DNA of 45,748 bases from Moraxellaceae bacterium (lineage in GTDB: Bacteria; Pseudomonadota; Gammaproteobacteria; Pseudomonadales; Moraxellaceae): positions 1-45,748 of the forward strand of contig JAQZBP010000010.1 of NCBI GenBank assembly GCA_029237815.1. The letters run 5' to 3'. This document shows, one piece after another, positions 34,114-42,821 of this stretch. The notes under the pieces are model-generated. The model saw only the letters and a list, made by a program, of their open reading frames with translations. It was not told the origin of the DNA and searched no databases. Within the stretch, counting starts at the first letter, position 1; the number at the start of each line of letters is the position of its first letter. The position numbers and the translations under genes are program-made.

Positions 34114-34560
34114 ATGCCCGAGATCGCCTGGGATTTTCCCGATCCCCATATCCTGAAGGTGCGCGTGCTGCCGGAGCACATCGACGTCATGCAGCACACC
34201 AACAACGTGGTGTACCTGCGCTGGCTCGAGGACATCGCCTGGGACCATTCCCGCTGCCTCGGGCTGGACGAGGCGGCCTACCAGCGACTCGGCTACGGCA
34301 TGGCCGCGCGCCGGCACGAGCTCGACTACCTGCAGGCCACCCGGCTCGGCGAAGAGGTCTGGCTGGGGACCTGGATCCTGCACACCGACAAGGCGTCCAT
34401 TCGCCGCGCCTACCAGTTCGTCCGCCCCGCCGATGCGAAGACGGTGTTCCGTGGCCGTACGCACTGGGTCTGCATCGACATCAAGGAAGGGCGCCCGCGC
34501 CGACTGCCGCCGGAATTCCTGGCGGCCTACAAATCCCCGCTGCAAATCGAGGAGACCTGA
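34114..34560 (+). CDS. Acyl-CoA thioesterase, hot-dog fold (4HBT type)
   Basis: A 148-residue YbgC/FadM-like thioesterase probably hydrolysing acyl-CoA or related thioesters. The family motif is HIDVMQHTNNVVYLRWLEDIAWDHS, with the catalytic Asp24 and the HxNN pattern, followed by a long helix and a beta sheet (HELDYLQATRLGEEVWLGTWI). The substrate cannot be told from sequence. It lies 17 bases after tsaB and 3 before uppP, so it belongs to the same transcription unit. A gene of this family near tsaB is plausible housekeeping, not accessory. Confidence 0.85.
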   Translation: MPEIAWDFPDPHILKVRVLPEHIDVMQHTNNVVYLRWLEDIAWDHSRCLGLDEAAYQRLGYGMAARRHELDYLQATRLGEEVWLGTWILHTDKASIRRAYQFVRPADAKTVFRGRTHWVCIDIKEGRPRRLPPEFLAAYKSPLQIEET

Positions 34561-34563
34561 TTC

Positions 34564-35391
34564 GTGGATCCGCTGTTGCTCTTCAAAGCCCTGATCATGG
34601 GCCTCGTGGAAGGCATTACCGAATTCCTGCCGGTGTCGAGCACCGGGCACCTGATCATCACCGCCGAGCTGATCGACTTCTGGACCAAGGAGAAGCGCGA
34701 CGTCTTCGAGGTGGCCATCCAGCTCGGCGCCATCCTGTCGGTGTGCTACGAGTACCGGCGGCGGCTGTTCGGCGTGGCGCAGGGCGTGCTCACGCAGCCG
34801 GCCTCGCAGCGCTTCGTGCTGAACCTGGTGGTGGCCTTCCTGCCGGCGGCCATCCTCGGCTTCCTGTTCATCAAGCCGATCAAGTTCTACCTTTTCAATC
34901 CGCTGGCGGTGGCGACCGCGCTGGTGGTGGGCGGCGTGCTCATCCTCTGGGCGGAGAAGCGCCAGCATGTGGTGCGCGCCGAATCCGTCGACGAGATGGA
35001 CTGGAAGATGGCGCTCAAGGTGGGGCTGGCGCAGTGCCTGGCGCTGGTGCCGGGCACGTCGCGCTCGGGCGCGACCATCATCGGCGGTCTTTTCTTCGGC
35101 CTGTCGCGCAAGGCGGCGGCGGAGTTCTCGTTTTTCCTCGCCATTCCGGTGATGTTCGCGGCCACGCTCTACGACGTGCTCCGCCATCTCGATGAATTCG
35201 TGGCGGCGGACCTGCCGGTGTTCGGCGTCGGCTTCGTCGTGTCGTTCATTTCGGCGCTGCTGGTGATCCGCGCGCTCATCCGCTTCGTGGCGCACCACGA
35301 TTTCACGGTCTTCGCCTGGTACCGCATCGTCTTCGGCGGCTTCATCCTCATCAGCGCCTACACCGGCCTCGTGGACTGGTCCCATTCATGA
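34564..35391 (+). CDS. uppP: Undecaprenyl-diphosphatase (bacitracin resistance protein BacA type)
   Basis: An inner-membrane phosphatase that recycles undecaprenyl diphosphate to the monophosphate carrier. The 275 residues start at a GTG with GAGGAG nine bases upstream. [15 protein letters not shown] (16-30) and [11 protein letters not shown] are the two conserved catalytic motifs, and around eight hydrophobic segments are visible. The end overlaps rsmJ by four bases. It completes the cycle begun by UppS (3067-3843). Confidence 0.96.
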   Translation: MDPLLLFKALIMGLVEGITEFLPVSSTGHLIITAELIDFWTKEKRDVFEVAIQLGAILSVCYEYRRRLFGVAQGVLTQPASQRFVLNLVVAFLPAAILGFLFIKPIKFYLFNPLAVATALVVGGVLILWAEKRQHVVRAESVDEMDWKMALKVGLAQCLALVPGTSRSGATIIGGLFFGLSRKAAAEFSFFLAIPVMFAATLYDVLRHLDEFVAADLPVFGVGFVVSFISALLVIRALIRFVAHHDFTVFAWYRIVFGGFILISAYTGLVDWSHS

Positions 35392-36182
35392 CGCCGTGCG
35401 TCCTGCTGGTCTGTCGCGCGCGCGAGGCGGAGGGCAGGGCGCTTGGTGAACGGCTGGGCCTCGCCGCGACGCTGTTCGATCCGCCGCTGAAGCCCTGCCT
35501 GAAAGCGTTCCCGCCCGAAGGCGCGGCGCTGGCGCTGGAACCTGACGGCCTTGGCCTCTACGCGCTCGACCTGCCGGGCTCCGGTGCCGTGCGCGTCGAC
35601 CTGGAGGCCGGCGCCATGGGCTGGCGCCTCGGCGCCGACCGCGCCCGCCACGAGACCGTGGTGAAGGCCTGCGGCCTGCTGAAGGCAAAGACGCCGCTCA
35701 CCATTTTCGACGCCACGCCTGGCCTCCTGCGCGATGCCTGCGTGCTGGCCGCGGCCGGCGCCCGCGTCGTGATGGCCGAGCGCGCGCCGGTGGTCGCGGC
35801 GCTGGTCGAGGATGGCCTGCACCGCGCCGCGGCGCTGGCGGAGCTGCAGCCCCTGCTGGCGCTACTCGACTACCGCCAGGGCGACTCGCTGCAGGTACTG
35901 GCGGCGCTCGCCGCCGCCGGGCAGCGCCCCGATGTCGTCTACCTCGACCCCATGTTCCCGCACCGCGACAAGAGCGCGCTGGTGAAGAAGGAAATGCGTG
36001 CCTTCCGCGCCGTGGTCGGTGACGACGGTGATGCCGACGCCCTCCTGCCCGCCGCCCTGCTGGCGGCCACGAAGCGCGTGGTCGTGAAGCGGCCGCGGGG
36101 CGCGCCGCTGCTTGGCGGCGGCACGCCCGGGCTCGTGTTCGAAGGCAAGAGCGCCCGCTTTGATGTCTACCTGCTGCAATAG
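35388..36182 (+). CDS. rsmJ: 16S rRNA (guanine(1516)-N(2))-methyltransferase RsmJ
   Basis: An S-adenosylmethionine-dependent methyltransferase that modifies G1516 of 16S rRNA. The 264 residues have a Rossmann-like motif I region ([28 protein letters not shown]) and the RsmJ-specific block [23 protein letters not shown] with [12 protein letters not shown] and [13 protein letters not shown]. The motif I segment reads [10 protein letters not shown] where DATAGLGRDA is usual, a mild variation. ATGA overlap with uppP suggests coupled translation. Confidence 0.94.
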   Translation: MTPCVLLVCRAREAEGRALGERLGLAATLFDPPLKPCLKAFPPEGAALALEPDGLGLYALDLPGSGAVRVDLEAGAMGWRLGADRARHETVVKACGLLKAKTPLTIFDATPGLLRDACVLAAAGARVVMAERAPVVAALVEDGLHRAAALAELQPLLALLDYRQGDSLQVLAALAAAGQRPDVVYLDPMFPHRDKSALVKKEMRAFRAVVGDDGDADALLPAALLAATKRVVVKRPRGAPLLGGGTPGLVFEGKSARFDVYLLQ

Positions 36183-36240
36183 CATCCAAGGCACTCCACA
36201 ACCCCCACCAAATCCAGACAGGGAGTGGCCGGAAGGCTGA

Positions 36241-36266
36241 TTGCCGCGCGGCGCGCCGCTTGGCAA
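36241..36266 (+). terminator. Imperfect hairpin downstream of rsmJ
   Basis: TTGCC/GGCAA outer stem and GCGGC/GCCGC inner stem with a small internal loop; no U-tract. Possible transcript end of the yoaA-rsmJ unit. Confidence 0.35.
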
Positions 36267-36393
36267 CTTGAGGGCCGGGGTCGCTGCGTTCCGGACGGGC
36301 CGGAGCCCTGTCGCTGCCAGCCGGTAGCGGCCTTTCGATCTGCAAGGATGCAGTCGAGCGCCCCGAGTCTGATCAACCATGGAGGGTTCGCAG

Positions 36394-36831
36394 ATGAACA
36401 GCAGCAAACGTACGGTTTCCGCCATGCTCATGCTGGGCGGCTTGATGGCTGCCACCGGCGCCCACGCCGGCGCCCAGCAGCATGACTACACCCTGCCCAT
36501 CGTGGGGCTGAACAATCCCTGCACCGCCGGGCACGACAGCATCGACGGCAGCCTGGATATCCACGGCGTCACCAAGTTCGGCGAAGGCAATGTCACGTTC
36601 ATCCGCTTCAATGCCAAAGGCAGTGGCGAGGACGTCCATGGCCGTAAGTACAACCTCAATGTCGTCGGCAAGTTCCAGTTCCATGATCCGCTCCCGGCGC
36701 AGGTGTTCCTCCGCGCCAAGATGGTCAGCCAGGGCGCGGTGGACAATCCCCATCTCGTGCTGGCGCTGCATGTCAACGAGCAGGGCAACATCACCTTTGC
36801 CGAGATCAGCGGCATCGAGTGCCGCGGCTGA
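36394..36831 (+). CDS. Secreted hypothetical protein, 145 residues
   Basis: I do not recognise this family. It has a clear signal peptide (positive start MNSSKR, hydrophobic stretch, cleavage after AHA at 25), so it is probably periplasmic or exported. The mature part is about 120 residues, probably beta-rich, with exactly two cysteines (Cys43 in NNPC and Cys143 three residues from the end), well placed for one disulfide that closes the domain. ATG 36394 has GGAGGG seven bases upstream and is preferred over the ATG at 36379. It sits alone between rsmJ and tpx; its base composition matches its neighbours. Confidence 0.75.
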   Translation: MNSSKRTVSAMLMLGGLMAATGAHAGAQQHDYTLPIVGLNNPCTAGHDSIDGSLDIHGVTKFGEGNVTFIRFNAKGSGEDVHGRKYNLNVVGKFQFHDPLPAQVFLRAKMVSQGAVDNPHLVLALHVNEQGNITFAEISGIECRG

Positions 36832-36983
36832 GATTCACGGCAGGCCGCCGGGGGCGGGCAGGGCGGCAGCGCCCGCTCCCGGTTTCGCATTCTGCCCCCG
36901 CTACCCCGCTGCCGTTTGCCCGCGGGCTTCTATACTGGACGCAGGTTGTCGATCTACGACAGTTGCTGATCCAGGAGCGCGCC

Positions 36984-37526
36984 ATGGGCCATATCACCTT
37001 GAAGGGAAACCCCGTCGACACCAGCGGCGACCTGCCCGCCGTGGGCAGCCGGGCCCCCGACTTCACCCTGGTCCGGACCGATCTGGGCGAGGTTCACCTG
37101 CGCGACTTCGAAGGCCGGCGCGTGGTGCTGAACATCTTTCCGAGCGTGGATACGCCGACCTGCGCCATGTCGGTGCGCAAGTTCAACGAAGAAGCCAGCA
37201 ACAGCCTGCGCAATACCGTGGTGCTCTGTGTTTCCGCCGACCTGCCCTTCGCGCTCAGCCGCTTCTGCGGCGCCGAAGGCTTGCAGAATGTGATTGCCGG
37301 CTCGGTCTTCCGCTCGCCCGCATTCGGCCGCGACTACGGCGTGCTGATTACCAGCGGACCGCTGGCTGGCCTGCTGTCCCGCGCCGTGGTGGTGGTCGAC
37401 GAGAACGGCAAGGTGCTTTACACGGAGCAGGTGCCGGAAATTGCCGACGAGCCCGATTACCAGGCGGCCCTGGACGCGCTGAAATACCAGGTCAGCGATG
37501 CCGGTAACCTGGGACCGTCGTCGTGA
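36984..37526 (+). CDS. tpx: Thiol peroxidase Tpx
   Basis: An atypical 2-Cys peroxiredoxin that reduces lipid and other peroxides using thioredoxin. The 180 residues include the peroxidatic Cys60 in [16 protein letters not shown] and the resolving Cys95 in RFCGAEG (E. coli Cys61 and Cys95). N-terminal [22 protein letters not shown] is typical. ATG 36984 has AGGAG eight bases upstream; longer in-frame extensions run into the intergenic region. A TATACT box at 36931-36936 could be its -10, but the -35 is poor. Confidence 0.97.
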   Translation: MGHITLKGNPVDTSGDLPAVGSRAPDFTLVRTDLGEVHLRDFEGRRVVLNIFPSVDTPTCAMSVRKFNEEASNSLRNTVVLCVSADLPFALSRFCGAEGLQNVIAGSVFRSPAFGRDYGVLITSGPLAGLLSRAVVVVDENGKVLYTEQVPEIADEPDYQAALDALKYQVSDAGNLGPSS

Positions 37527-37584
37527 GCGTGGCGGCGCTACGCAGTCGTGTCTTGGCGCGCAGTGCAAGCCGATGAGGCGGGCC

Positions 37585-37612
37585 GCGTTAGCGCCATACA
37601 CCGGGCTAATGC
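37585..37612. repeat. Short inverted repeat between tpx and plsB
   Basis: GCGTTAGC (37585-37592) is nearly complementary to GCTAATGC (37605-37612), allowing a G-T pair. It looks like a dispersed intergenic palindrome, but no second copy is in this window. Confidence 0.35.
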
Positions 37613-37684
37613 GAGCCACCTGCTCGCCTTGATGGCCAATCAGGAAAGCCCAATTGTTGCGTAGGCTATTTGCTGACGCCCAAT

Positions 37685-37713
37685 AAAAAAGCCCGCCTGA
37701 GAGCGGGCTTTTT
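37685..37713. terminator. Bidirectional terminator between tpx and plsB
   Basis: AAAAAGCCCGC / GCGGGCTTTTT stem with a CTGAGA loop and A- and T-tracts on either side; serves the two convergent genes. Confidence 0.88.
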
Positions 37714-37741
37714 AGTGCCGGGGCGATTTCCTCCGGCCTCC

Positions 37742-40270
37742 TCAGGCCGATGCCTTCTCCCGGCGCTTTTCCTTCTTGTCCTTCTCCGCCAGGGCCGCCT
37801 CGATCTCGGCATCGGTGATGCGCGTGATCTGCTGGATGGCATGGCGGATTTCCGCGCTGAGGATGAGGCGGGATTCCGCGGCGATGGTGATGAGCTGATC
37901 GTCGAAGCGCAGGCAGTCGCGACCGTCGACCTGGGCGACGCCGGTGTCCCGCAACGTCTGGATGAAGTTGCGGAACAGGGCCTTGTCGGAGAACTCCGGC
38001 GCGCTGAACTCGTGCAGCACGGACAGGCGCTGGGCCAGCAGGTGGCAGAGGTCCTCCAGGCGCTTGGGCGAGATGCGGCCGGAGCCGAGCTGGGTCAGCA
38101 GCGCCACCGTCATGTAGTAGCGCTCGATGTTCTGGCGCACGGCCTGGGCCAGCACGTTGAGCTCGGCGTAGGACTCGCTGGTCGGGCTGGCGCAGATCAG
38201 GTGCTCGCCGTCGCGGGCGATGAGCAGGCCCGTGTCCACGAAGGTTTCCAGCCACTGCCCGATCACCTCGTCCACCGATTCCAGGCACCAGGGCAGGAAC
38301 AGCTCGGACTGCAGGAAGCGGTAGATGCTGCGCACCAGGCGCACCACCTCGGCCCGTGCCAGCTCGCCGTTGTGCTGCATGAGGCAGGCGATCAGCGAGG
38401 GCAGGATGAACAGGTGCAGCACGTTGTTGCGGAAGTAGGTGAGCAGCATGGCCTGCTCGTCGTTGACGCCGATGAGGTCGCCGAGCGGGTGCTTGATGCG
38501 GTGCAGGATCTTGAGCTGCTCGCCGTAGGCGATGATGTCGCGGCCGCTCATGTCGGTGACCACGAGCTCGTTGCTGTAGCGCACCTTCAGCAGCAGGCGG
38601 CGGTAGAGGTCGATCTGCACCACCAGGGCGTCCTCGTCCATGGCGTGCTTGGGCGTGGAGAGCAGCACCATGCTGAGCAGGTTGACCGGGTTCACGGCCG
38701 CGGCGGCGTTGATGTTGGTGTTGATGCGGTTGGCCAGCTTCTCGATCGTGCTGTTCATCCACGGCGTCTTCTGGTCCTCGGCGACCGGCGTCTCGCGCCA
38801 GGCGGGGAATTCCTTGTCGAGCATCTCCTCGAGGTGGATGGGCTCGCCGAAGCTGAGCTGCACCTTGCCGAAGGTTTTCTGGATCTTGCGCGCGGCGCTG
38901 ATCACGCCCCAGATGGTTTCCTTCTGCTTGGGCTTGCCGGCGAGCTCGCCGACATAGGTCTTGCCCTCCATCAGCTTCTCGTAGCCGATGTAGGCGGGGA
39001 GGAAGACGAGCGGGCGCTTGTGGTTGCGCAGGTAGCCGCGCAGCGTCATGGAGAGCATGCCGGCGCGTGGCGCCAGCAGGCGGCCGGTGCGCGAGCGGCC
39101 GCCCTCGATGAAGTACTCGATGGAGTAGCCCTTGGTGGTGATCTGGTGCAGGTACTCGTTGAACACTGCGCTGTAGAGGAAGTTGCCCTTGAAGCTGCGG
39201 CGCAGGAAGAAGCCGCCTGCGCGGCGGATCAGCGAGCCCACCACCGGCATGTTCAGGTTGTCGCCGGCGGCGATATGCGGCGTCATCAGGCCGCGGTGGA
39301 AGATCACATAGGAGAGCAGCAGGTAGTCGATGTGGCTGCGGTGGCAGGGCACGTAGACGATCTCGTAGTCCTGCGCGGCGGCGCGCACCTTGTCGAAGTG
39401 GTGCACCTCGACGCCGTCGTAGAGCCGTGTCCAGAGCCAGGTCAGGAAGAGGTCGAAGAGGCGGATGACCGGGTAGGAATAGTCGGCGGCGATCTCGCGG
39501 GTGTATTTCAGCGCGCGTTCGTTGGCCTTGTCGCGGCTGATCTTCTTTTCTTCCATCTCGCGCGCGATCGCCTGCTGCACCGGCGCGGCGGTGAGGATGG
39601 CCTGCAGCAGGATGCGGCGGTGCGACAGGTCGGGGCCGATGGCGACCTCGCGCTGGCGGTGGAAGTGCACGCGCATGACGCGCGAGAGCTTGCGCAGGGT
39701 GATCTCGGGCGTCTGGTCCTCCTCGACCACGCTGCGCGCCGAGATGGGCGCGCTGAACTTGAGGAAGGTCTGGCGGCCGTGCAGCAGGATGGTGATGAAC
39801 TGCTTGAGCACGCCCGGCGTCGCCCAGGAATCGGCGAAGAGGATCTTGAAGACGGAGTTTTCCTTGTCCGGCGAGCGGCCCCAGAGAATGGTCACCGGCA
39901 CCAGCTGCACGTCGAGCTCCGGGTTCTGGCGGACGGCGTCGATCAGGCGCACGAAGCGCGGCGAGTAAGCGAAGCGGTTGCGCTGCAGCGGCGAGGGGTT
40001 GTCGCTGCGCGTCAGGAAGAACAGGGAGCGGTTCTCGCGCAGGTGCGGGCTCTGCATGGGCCGGAGGGCGCGGGGCAGGCCGGCCTTGCGGGTTTCGGTC
40101 TCGAGCACGAGCAGGTTGGAAAGGAAGCGGGTCTGCATCACGTAGCAGACGGGTTTGTCCGGATCGAGCTGCAGTGCCTTGAGGTCTTCCGGCAGGACCG
40201 TGGTGCGCACAAAGATGTAGAGGAGTTTGCGTGCAAACAGCAGGAAGAGATTGCTAAGCCATTGGGGCAT
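37742..40270 (-). CDS. plsB: Glycerol-3-phosphate 1-O-acyltransferase PlsB
   Basis: An inner-membrane-associated acyltransferase that makes 1-acyl-glycerol 3-phosphate from glycerol 3-phosphate and acyl-CoA or acyl-ACP, the first step of phospholipid synthesis. The 842 residues (E. coli 807) contain the catalytic HX4D motif VPCHRSHIDYLLLSYV and the downstream FIEGGRSRTGRLLAPRAGML and VFLPAYIGYEKLMEG motifs. The frame is open to 40354, but the homologous N-terminus begins at MPQWLSNLFLLFARKLLYIFV, so ATG 40270, with AAAGG upstream, is preferred. A very long frame on the opposite strand is a composition shadow. Confidence 0.95.
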   Translation of the reverse strand: MPQWLSNLFLLFARKLLYIFVRTTVLPEDLKALQLDPDKPVCYVMQTRFLSNLLVLETETRKAGLPRALRPMQSPHLRENRSLFFLTRSDNPSPLQRNRFAYSPRFVRLIDAVRQNPELDVQLVPVTILWGRSPDKENSVFKILFADSWATPGVLKQFITILLHGRQTFLKFSAPISARSVVEEDQTPEITLRKLSRVMRVHFHRQREVAIGPDLSHRRILLQAILTAAPVQQAIAREMEEKKISRDKANERALKYTREIAADYSYPVIRLFDLFLTWLWTRLYDGVEVHHFDKVRAAAQDYEIVYVPCHRSHIDYLLLSYVIFHRGLMTPHIAAGDNLNMPVVGSLIRRAGGFFLRRSFKGNFLYSAVFNEYLHQITTKGYSIEYFIEGGRSRTGRLLAPRAGMLSMTLRGYLRNHKRPLVFLPAYIGYEKLMEGKTYVGELAGKPKQKETIWGVISAARKIQKTFGKVQLSFGEPIHLEEMLDKEFPAWRETPVAEDQKTPWMNSTIEKLANRINTNINAAAAVNPVNLLSMVLLSTPKHAMDEDALVVQIDLYRRLLLKVRYSNELVVTDMSGRDIIAYGEQLKILHRIKHPLGDLIGVNDEQAMLLTYFRNNVLHLFILPSLIACLMQHNGELARAEVVRLVRSIYRFLQSELFLPWCLESVDEVIGQWLETFVDTGLLIARDGEHLICASPTSESYAELNVLAQAVRQNIERYYMTVALLTQLGSGRISPKRLEDLCHLLAQRLSVLHEFSAPEFSDKALFRNFIQTLRDTGVAQVDGRDCLRFDDQLITIAAESRLILSAEIRHAIQQITRITDAEIEAALAEKDKKEKRREKASA

Positions 40271-40531
40271 TCTTGTAAGCCTTTGAGTGGGCAAGAGAAA
40301 CCGCCGCCATGGTAACAAAGGGACACGGGACTGGCGGGTCATGCTGTCAGGCATGAATGTAACAAAAGATTTGGCGGAGCCGCCGGCGTCGTGCGCGGAG
40401 GGGGATGACGCGAATGGAACGCCACCTGATGGACCCGCCGGCCACCGCAGGCTGACGCAACGGGTAGGCGGTCAGCGCCCGGGCAGGGAACAGGTGCGAC
40501 CCGGCGGCGGCTCGGCGCCGCCGGCCAGGGC

Positions 40532-41428
40532 TCAGGAGGTAACGTCCTTCACGAAGTCGGCCATCTGCGCCAGCGCCTTGCGGCCTTCCGGCAGGAAGCG
40601 GTGGAAGAGGGGGAAGACATGCGGCATCTCCTTCCACTCCCGGTATTGCAGGCGGATGCCGGCGCGCTTGGCGTTGCGGCGGATGGCGCGGGCATCATCG
40701 AGCAGGATCTCGGTGGTGCCGACGTGCAGCATCAGGGGCGGCAGGCCCGTCAGGTCGGCATGGGCCGGGGAGAGCAGCGGATGCTTGGGGTCGTGGCCGC
40801 CGATGTGGCGGTGGCCGAGGGCGCGGATGCCGCCCGGGTTGAGCATGGCCTCGCAATGCGCGTTGTGGCGGTGCGAAGGATAGCTGCAGGAGAGGTCGGT
40901 CCAGGGCGACAGGCAGATGCCGCCGGCCGGCATCGGCAGGCCGAGCTCGCGCAGGTGCAGCAGGGTGACCAGCACCAGGTTGCCGCCGGCCGAGTCCCCG
41001 GCCAGCACGATATGGGCGGGCGACACGCCTTCTTCCAGCAGGTGGCGGTAGGCCGCGACGGAGTCCTCGACCCAGGCCGGGAAGGCATGCTGCGGCGCCT
41101 GCCGGTAATCCAGCACCAGCACGCGGGCGCCGGCCTGGCGCGCCAGCGCCGCGGTCAGCGGGCGGTGGGTGCGCGGCGAGCCGGCGATATAGGCGCCGCC
41201 ATGCAGGTAGATGACATAGCGCTGGCCGGCGTTGTCGGCTTCCACCCATTCGCCGCGCGGCCCGGTCGAGGGCGTGATGTTGGCGCGCGGCACCGGCATC
41301 AGCACCGAGGAGGCCTCCAGGGCCCACGCCGAGATGCCCATGCGGGCCGGGGTCGGACGGCTGGAGAACATCATGGGTTTCAGGGTGCGCTTCAGCACCT
41401 GGGACAGAACACGGCCTTGCCAGCTCAT
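40532..41428 (-). CDS. Alpha/beta hydrolase, HSL-type esterase/lipase
   Basis: A 298-residue carboxylesterase of the hormone-sensitive lipase family, probably acting on short-chain esters. The oxyanion-hole motif HGGAY is at 76-80, the nucleophile Ser146 is in GDSAGG, the LDYRQAPQHAFPA strand is family-like, and a C-terminal EMPHVFPLFHRFLPEG provides the histidine. The catalytic acid position reads TTEILLDDA, so the acid may be Glu rather than Asp. ATG 41428 was chosen; the 67-residue upstream extension is low-complexity and Pro/Arg-rich. A perfect TTGACA lies upstream on this strand (41488-41483), but the -10 is weak. It is divergent from the corA-like gene. No signal peptide is evident. Confidence 0.88.
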   Translation of the reverse strand: MSWQGRVLSQVLKRTLKPMMFSSRPTPARMGISAWALEASSVLMPVPRANITPSTGPRGEWVEADNAGQRYVIYLHGGAYIAGSPRTHRPLTAALARQAGARVLVLDYRQAPQHAFPAWVEDSVAAYRHLLEEGVSPAHIVLAGDSAGGNLVLVTLLHLRELGLPMPAGGICLSPWTDLSCSYPSHRHNAHCEAMLNPGGIRALGHRHIGGHDPKHPLLSPAHADLTGLPPLMLHVGTTEILLDDARAIRRNAKRAGIRLQYREWKEMPHVFPLFHRFLPEGRKALAQMADFVKDVTS

Positions 41429-41655
41429 CGGAACCACCTGGTAAAAAAATGCGAACAAAGAGGTACGCCATGCCCAACCGTTTGTCAAAACCGGAACGCG
41501 TCCGCGGGGCGGGCGGCGGCGCCTGCACGGACGCGGCGGGCCTCTGGTATCGTCGCCCCTCGCCGGCTGTATCCGGCGCGTAATCCCGGGCAATGTTCCA
41601 GGTAACGATCCCGGCCCAATACCAGGCAACTATGCAGGCAACCCCCGGAGTGCCC

Positions 41656-42633
41656 ATGAGTCTCGTCAACTGCGTGGTCTATAACCGCCAGACCGGCCGC
41701 AAGCAGGCCGACATCCCCCTCGACCAGGTCAGCGAGGCCCTCGCGGAGAACCCCGACCACTTCGTGTGGGTGGGCCTGCACGAGCCCGACGCCGTCGAAA
41801 TGCGCCTGGTGGAGACGGAGTTCGGCCTGCACGAGCTCGCCGTGGAAGACGCCACCCGCACCCAGCACCGCTCCAAGATCGAGGCCTACGATGACACGCT
41901 GTTCGTGGTGGTGCGCACGGCGCGCCTGGAGAGCGACGAGATCCGCATGGGCCACACCTCGGTGTTCATCGGTCCGCGCTATGTGCTGACCGTGCGCCAG
42001 GGCGCCTCGCTGAGCTACGCGCCGGTGCGCATGCGCTGCGAGAAGTCGCCGGACATGATGCGCTACGGCCCGGCCTACATCCTCTATACGCTGCTGGACT
42101 TCGTGGTGGACAACTTCTACCCGGTGATGGAGGGCCTGTCCGACCACCTGAAGGCGATCGAGCAGGACATCTTCGGCAGCACCTTCCGGCGCAAGACGGT
42201 GCGCCACCTCTATGACCTGAAATACGAGCTGGTCGGCATGAAACTCGCCGTGGCGCCGATGCAGGACGTGTGCGGCTACCTGCTGCGCAGCGACACGAAA
42301 GTCATGCCGCGCGCGCTCACGCCCTATCTGCGCGACATCAACGACCATGTGCTGCGCATCAACGACGTGGTGAATGCGCAGAGCGAGATGGTGAAGGTGG
42401 CCATGGACGTGAACATGGCCATGGTCACCGTCGGCCAGAACGACGTGGTGAAGCGGCTCGCCGCCTGGGCCGCCATCCTCGCCATCCCCACCATGATCGC
42501 GAGCTTCTACGGCATGAACTTCGAGGTCATGCCCGAGCTGAAGTGGCAGTTCGGCTATCCGCTCGTGATGGGCGTGATGGGCGGCGGCTCCTTCCTCCTC
42601 TGGCGCCGCCTGAAGCGCGCCGGCTGGCTGTAG
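41656..42633 (+). CDS. CorA-family magnesium/divalent metal transporter
   Basis: An inner-membrane pentameric channel for Mg2+ or related divalent cations. The 325 residues have a long N-terminal cytoplasmic domain with a central charged helix and two C-terminal membrane segments. The selectivity motif YGMNF lies at the end of the first (IPTMIASFYGMNFEVMPEL), and a basic tail ends the protein (WRRLKRAGWL). ATG 41656 has GGAG upstream and gives MSLVNCVVYNRQTG, typical of this subfamily. Whether it moves Mg, Co or Zn (ZntB-like) cannot be decided here. Confidence 0.9.
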   Translation: MSLVNCVVYNRQTGRKQADIPLDQVSEALAENPDHFVWVGLHEPDAVEMRLVETEFGLHELAVEDATRTQHRSKIEAYDDTLFVVVRTARLESDEIRMGHTSVFIGPRYVLTVRQGASLSYAPVRMRCEKSPDMMRYGPAYILYTLLDFVVDNFYPVMEGLSDHLKAIEQDIFGSTFRRKTVRHLYDLKYELVGMKLAVAPMQDVCGYLLRSDTKVMPRALTPYLRDINDHVLRINDVVNAQSEMVKVAMDVNMAMVTVGQNDVVKRLAAWAAILAIPTMIASFYGMNFEVMPELKWQFGYPLVMGVMGGGSFLLWRRLKRAGWL

Positions 42634-42654
42634 GCCGGCTGCAGGTTGCGTTGC

Positions 42655-42707
42655 AGGTCGGGCTTCAGCCCGACTGCGACGGTCATTGTCGAGCTGAAGC
42701 CCGACCT
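42655..42707. repeat. REP-like inverted repeat after corA-like gene
   Basis: A 15-base perfect inverted repeat (AGGTCGGGCTTCAGC at 42655-42669 with its complement at 42693-42707). The left arm is also a palindrome by itself (GTCGGGCT-TC-AGCCCGAC). Such GTCGGGCTTCAGCCCGAC units recur between genes in some G+C-rich gammaproteobacteria (from memory). It may stabilise or terminate the upstream transcript. Confidence 0.65.
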
Positions 42708-42821
42708 ACGGGGGAGGAGGGCGGGACGGGCCAGCGGCTGGCCCCGGCGACGGTTTTCCTCAATCCGCGGCTGGGCTAGGCTCGGGCGGCGCTGAATTTT
42801 GAATCTTTTATCGGGGGTGCC

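Noticed and set aside
37670..40315. Plus-strand frame of 881 codons opposite plsB
   Set aside because: Its translation is a Val/Gly/Ala/Asp/Leu/His-rich composition product of the antisense of a G+C-rich gene, with no motifs; plsB on the other strand has clear family signatures.
40271..40354. 28-residue N-terminal extension of PlsB
   Set aside because: The family N-terminus aligns from the ATG at 40270; the extension has no ribosome-binding site and is Arg/Pro-rich intergenic sequence.
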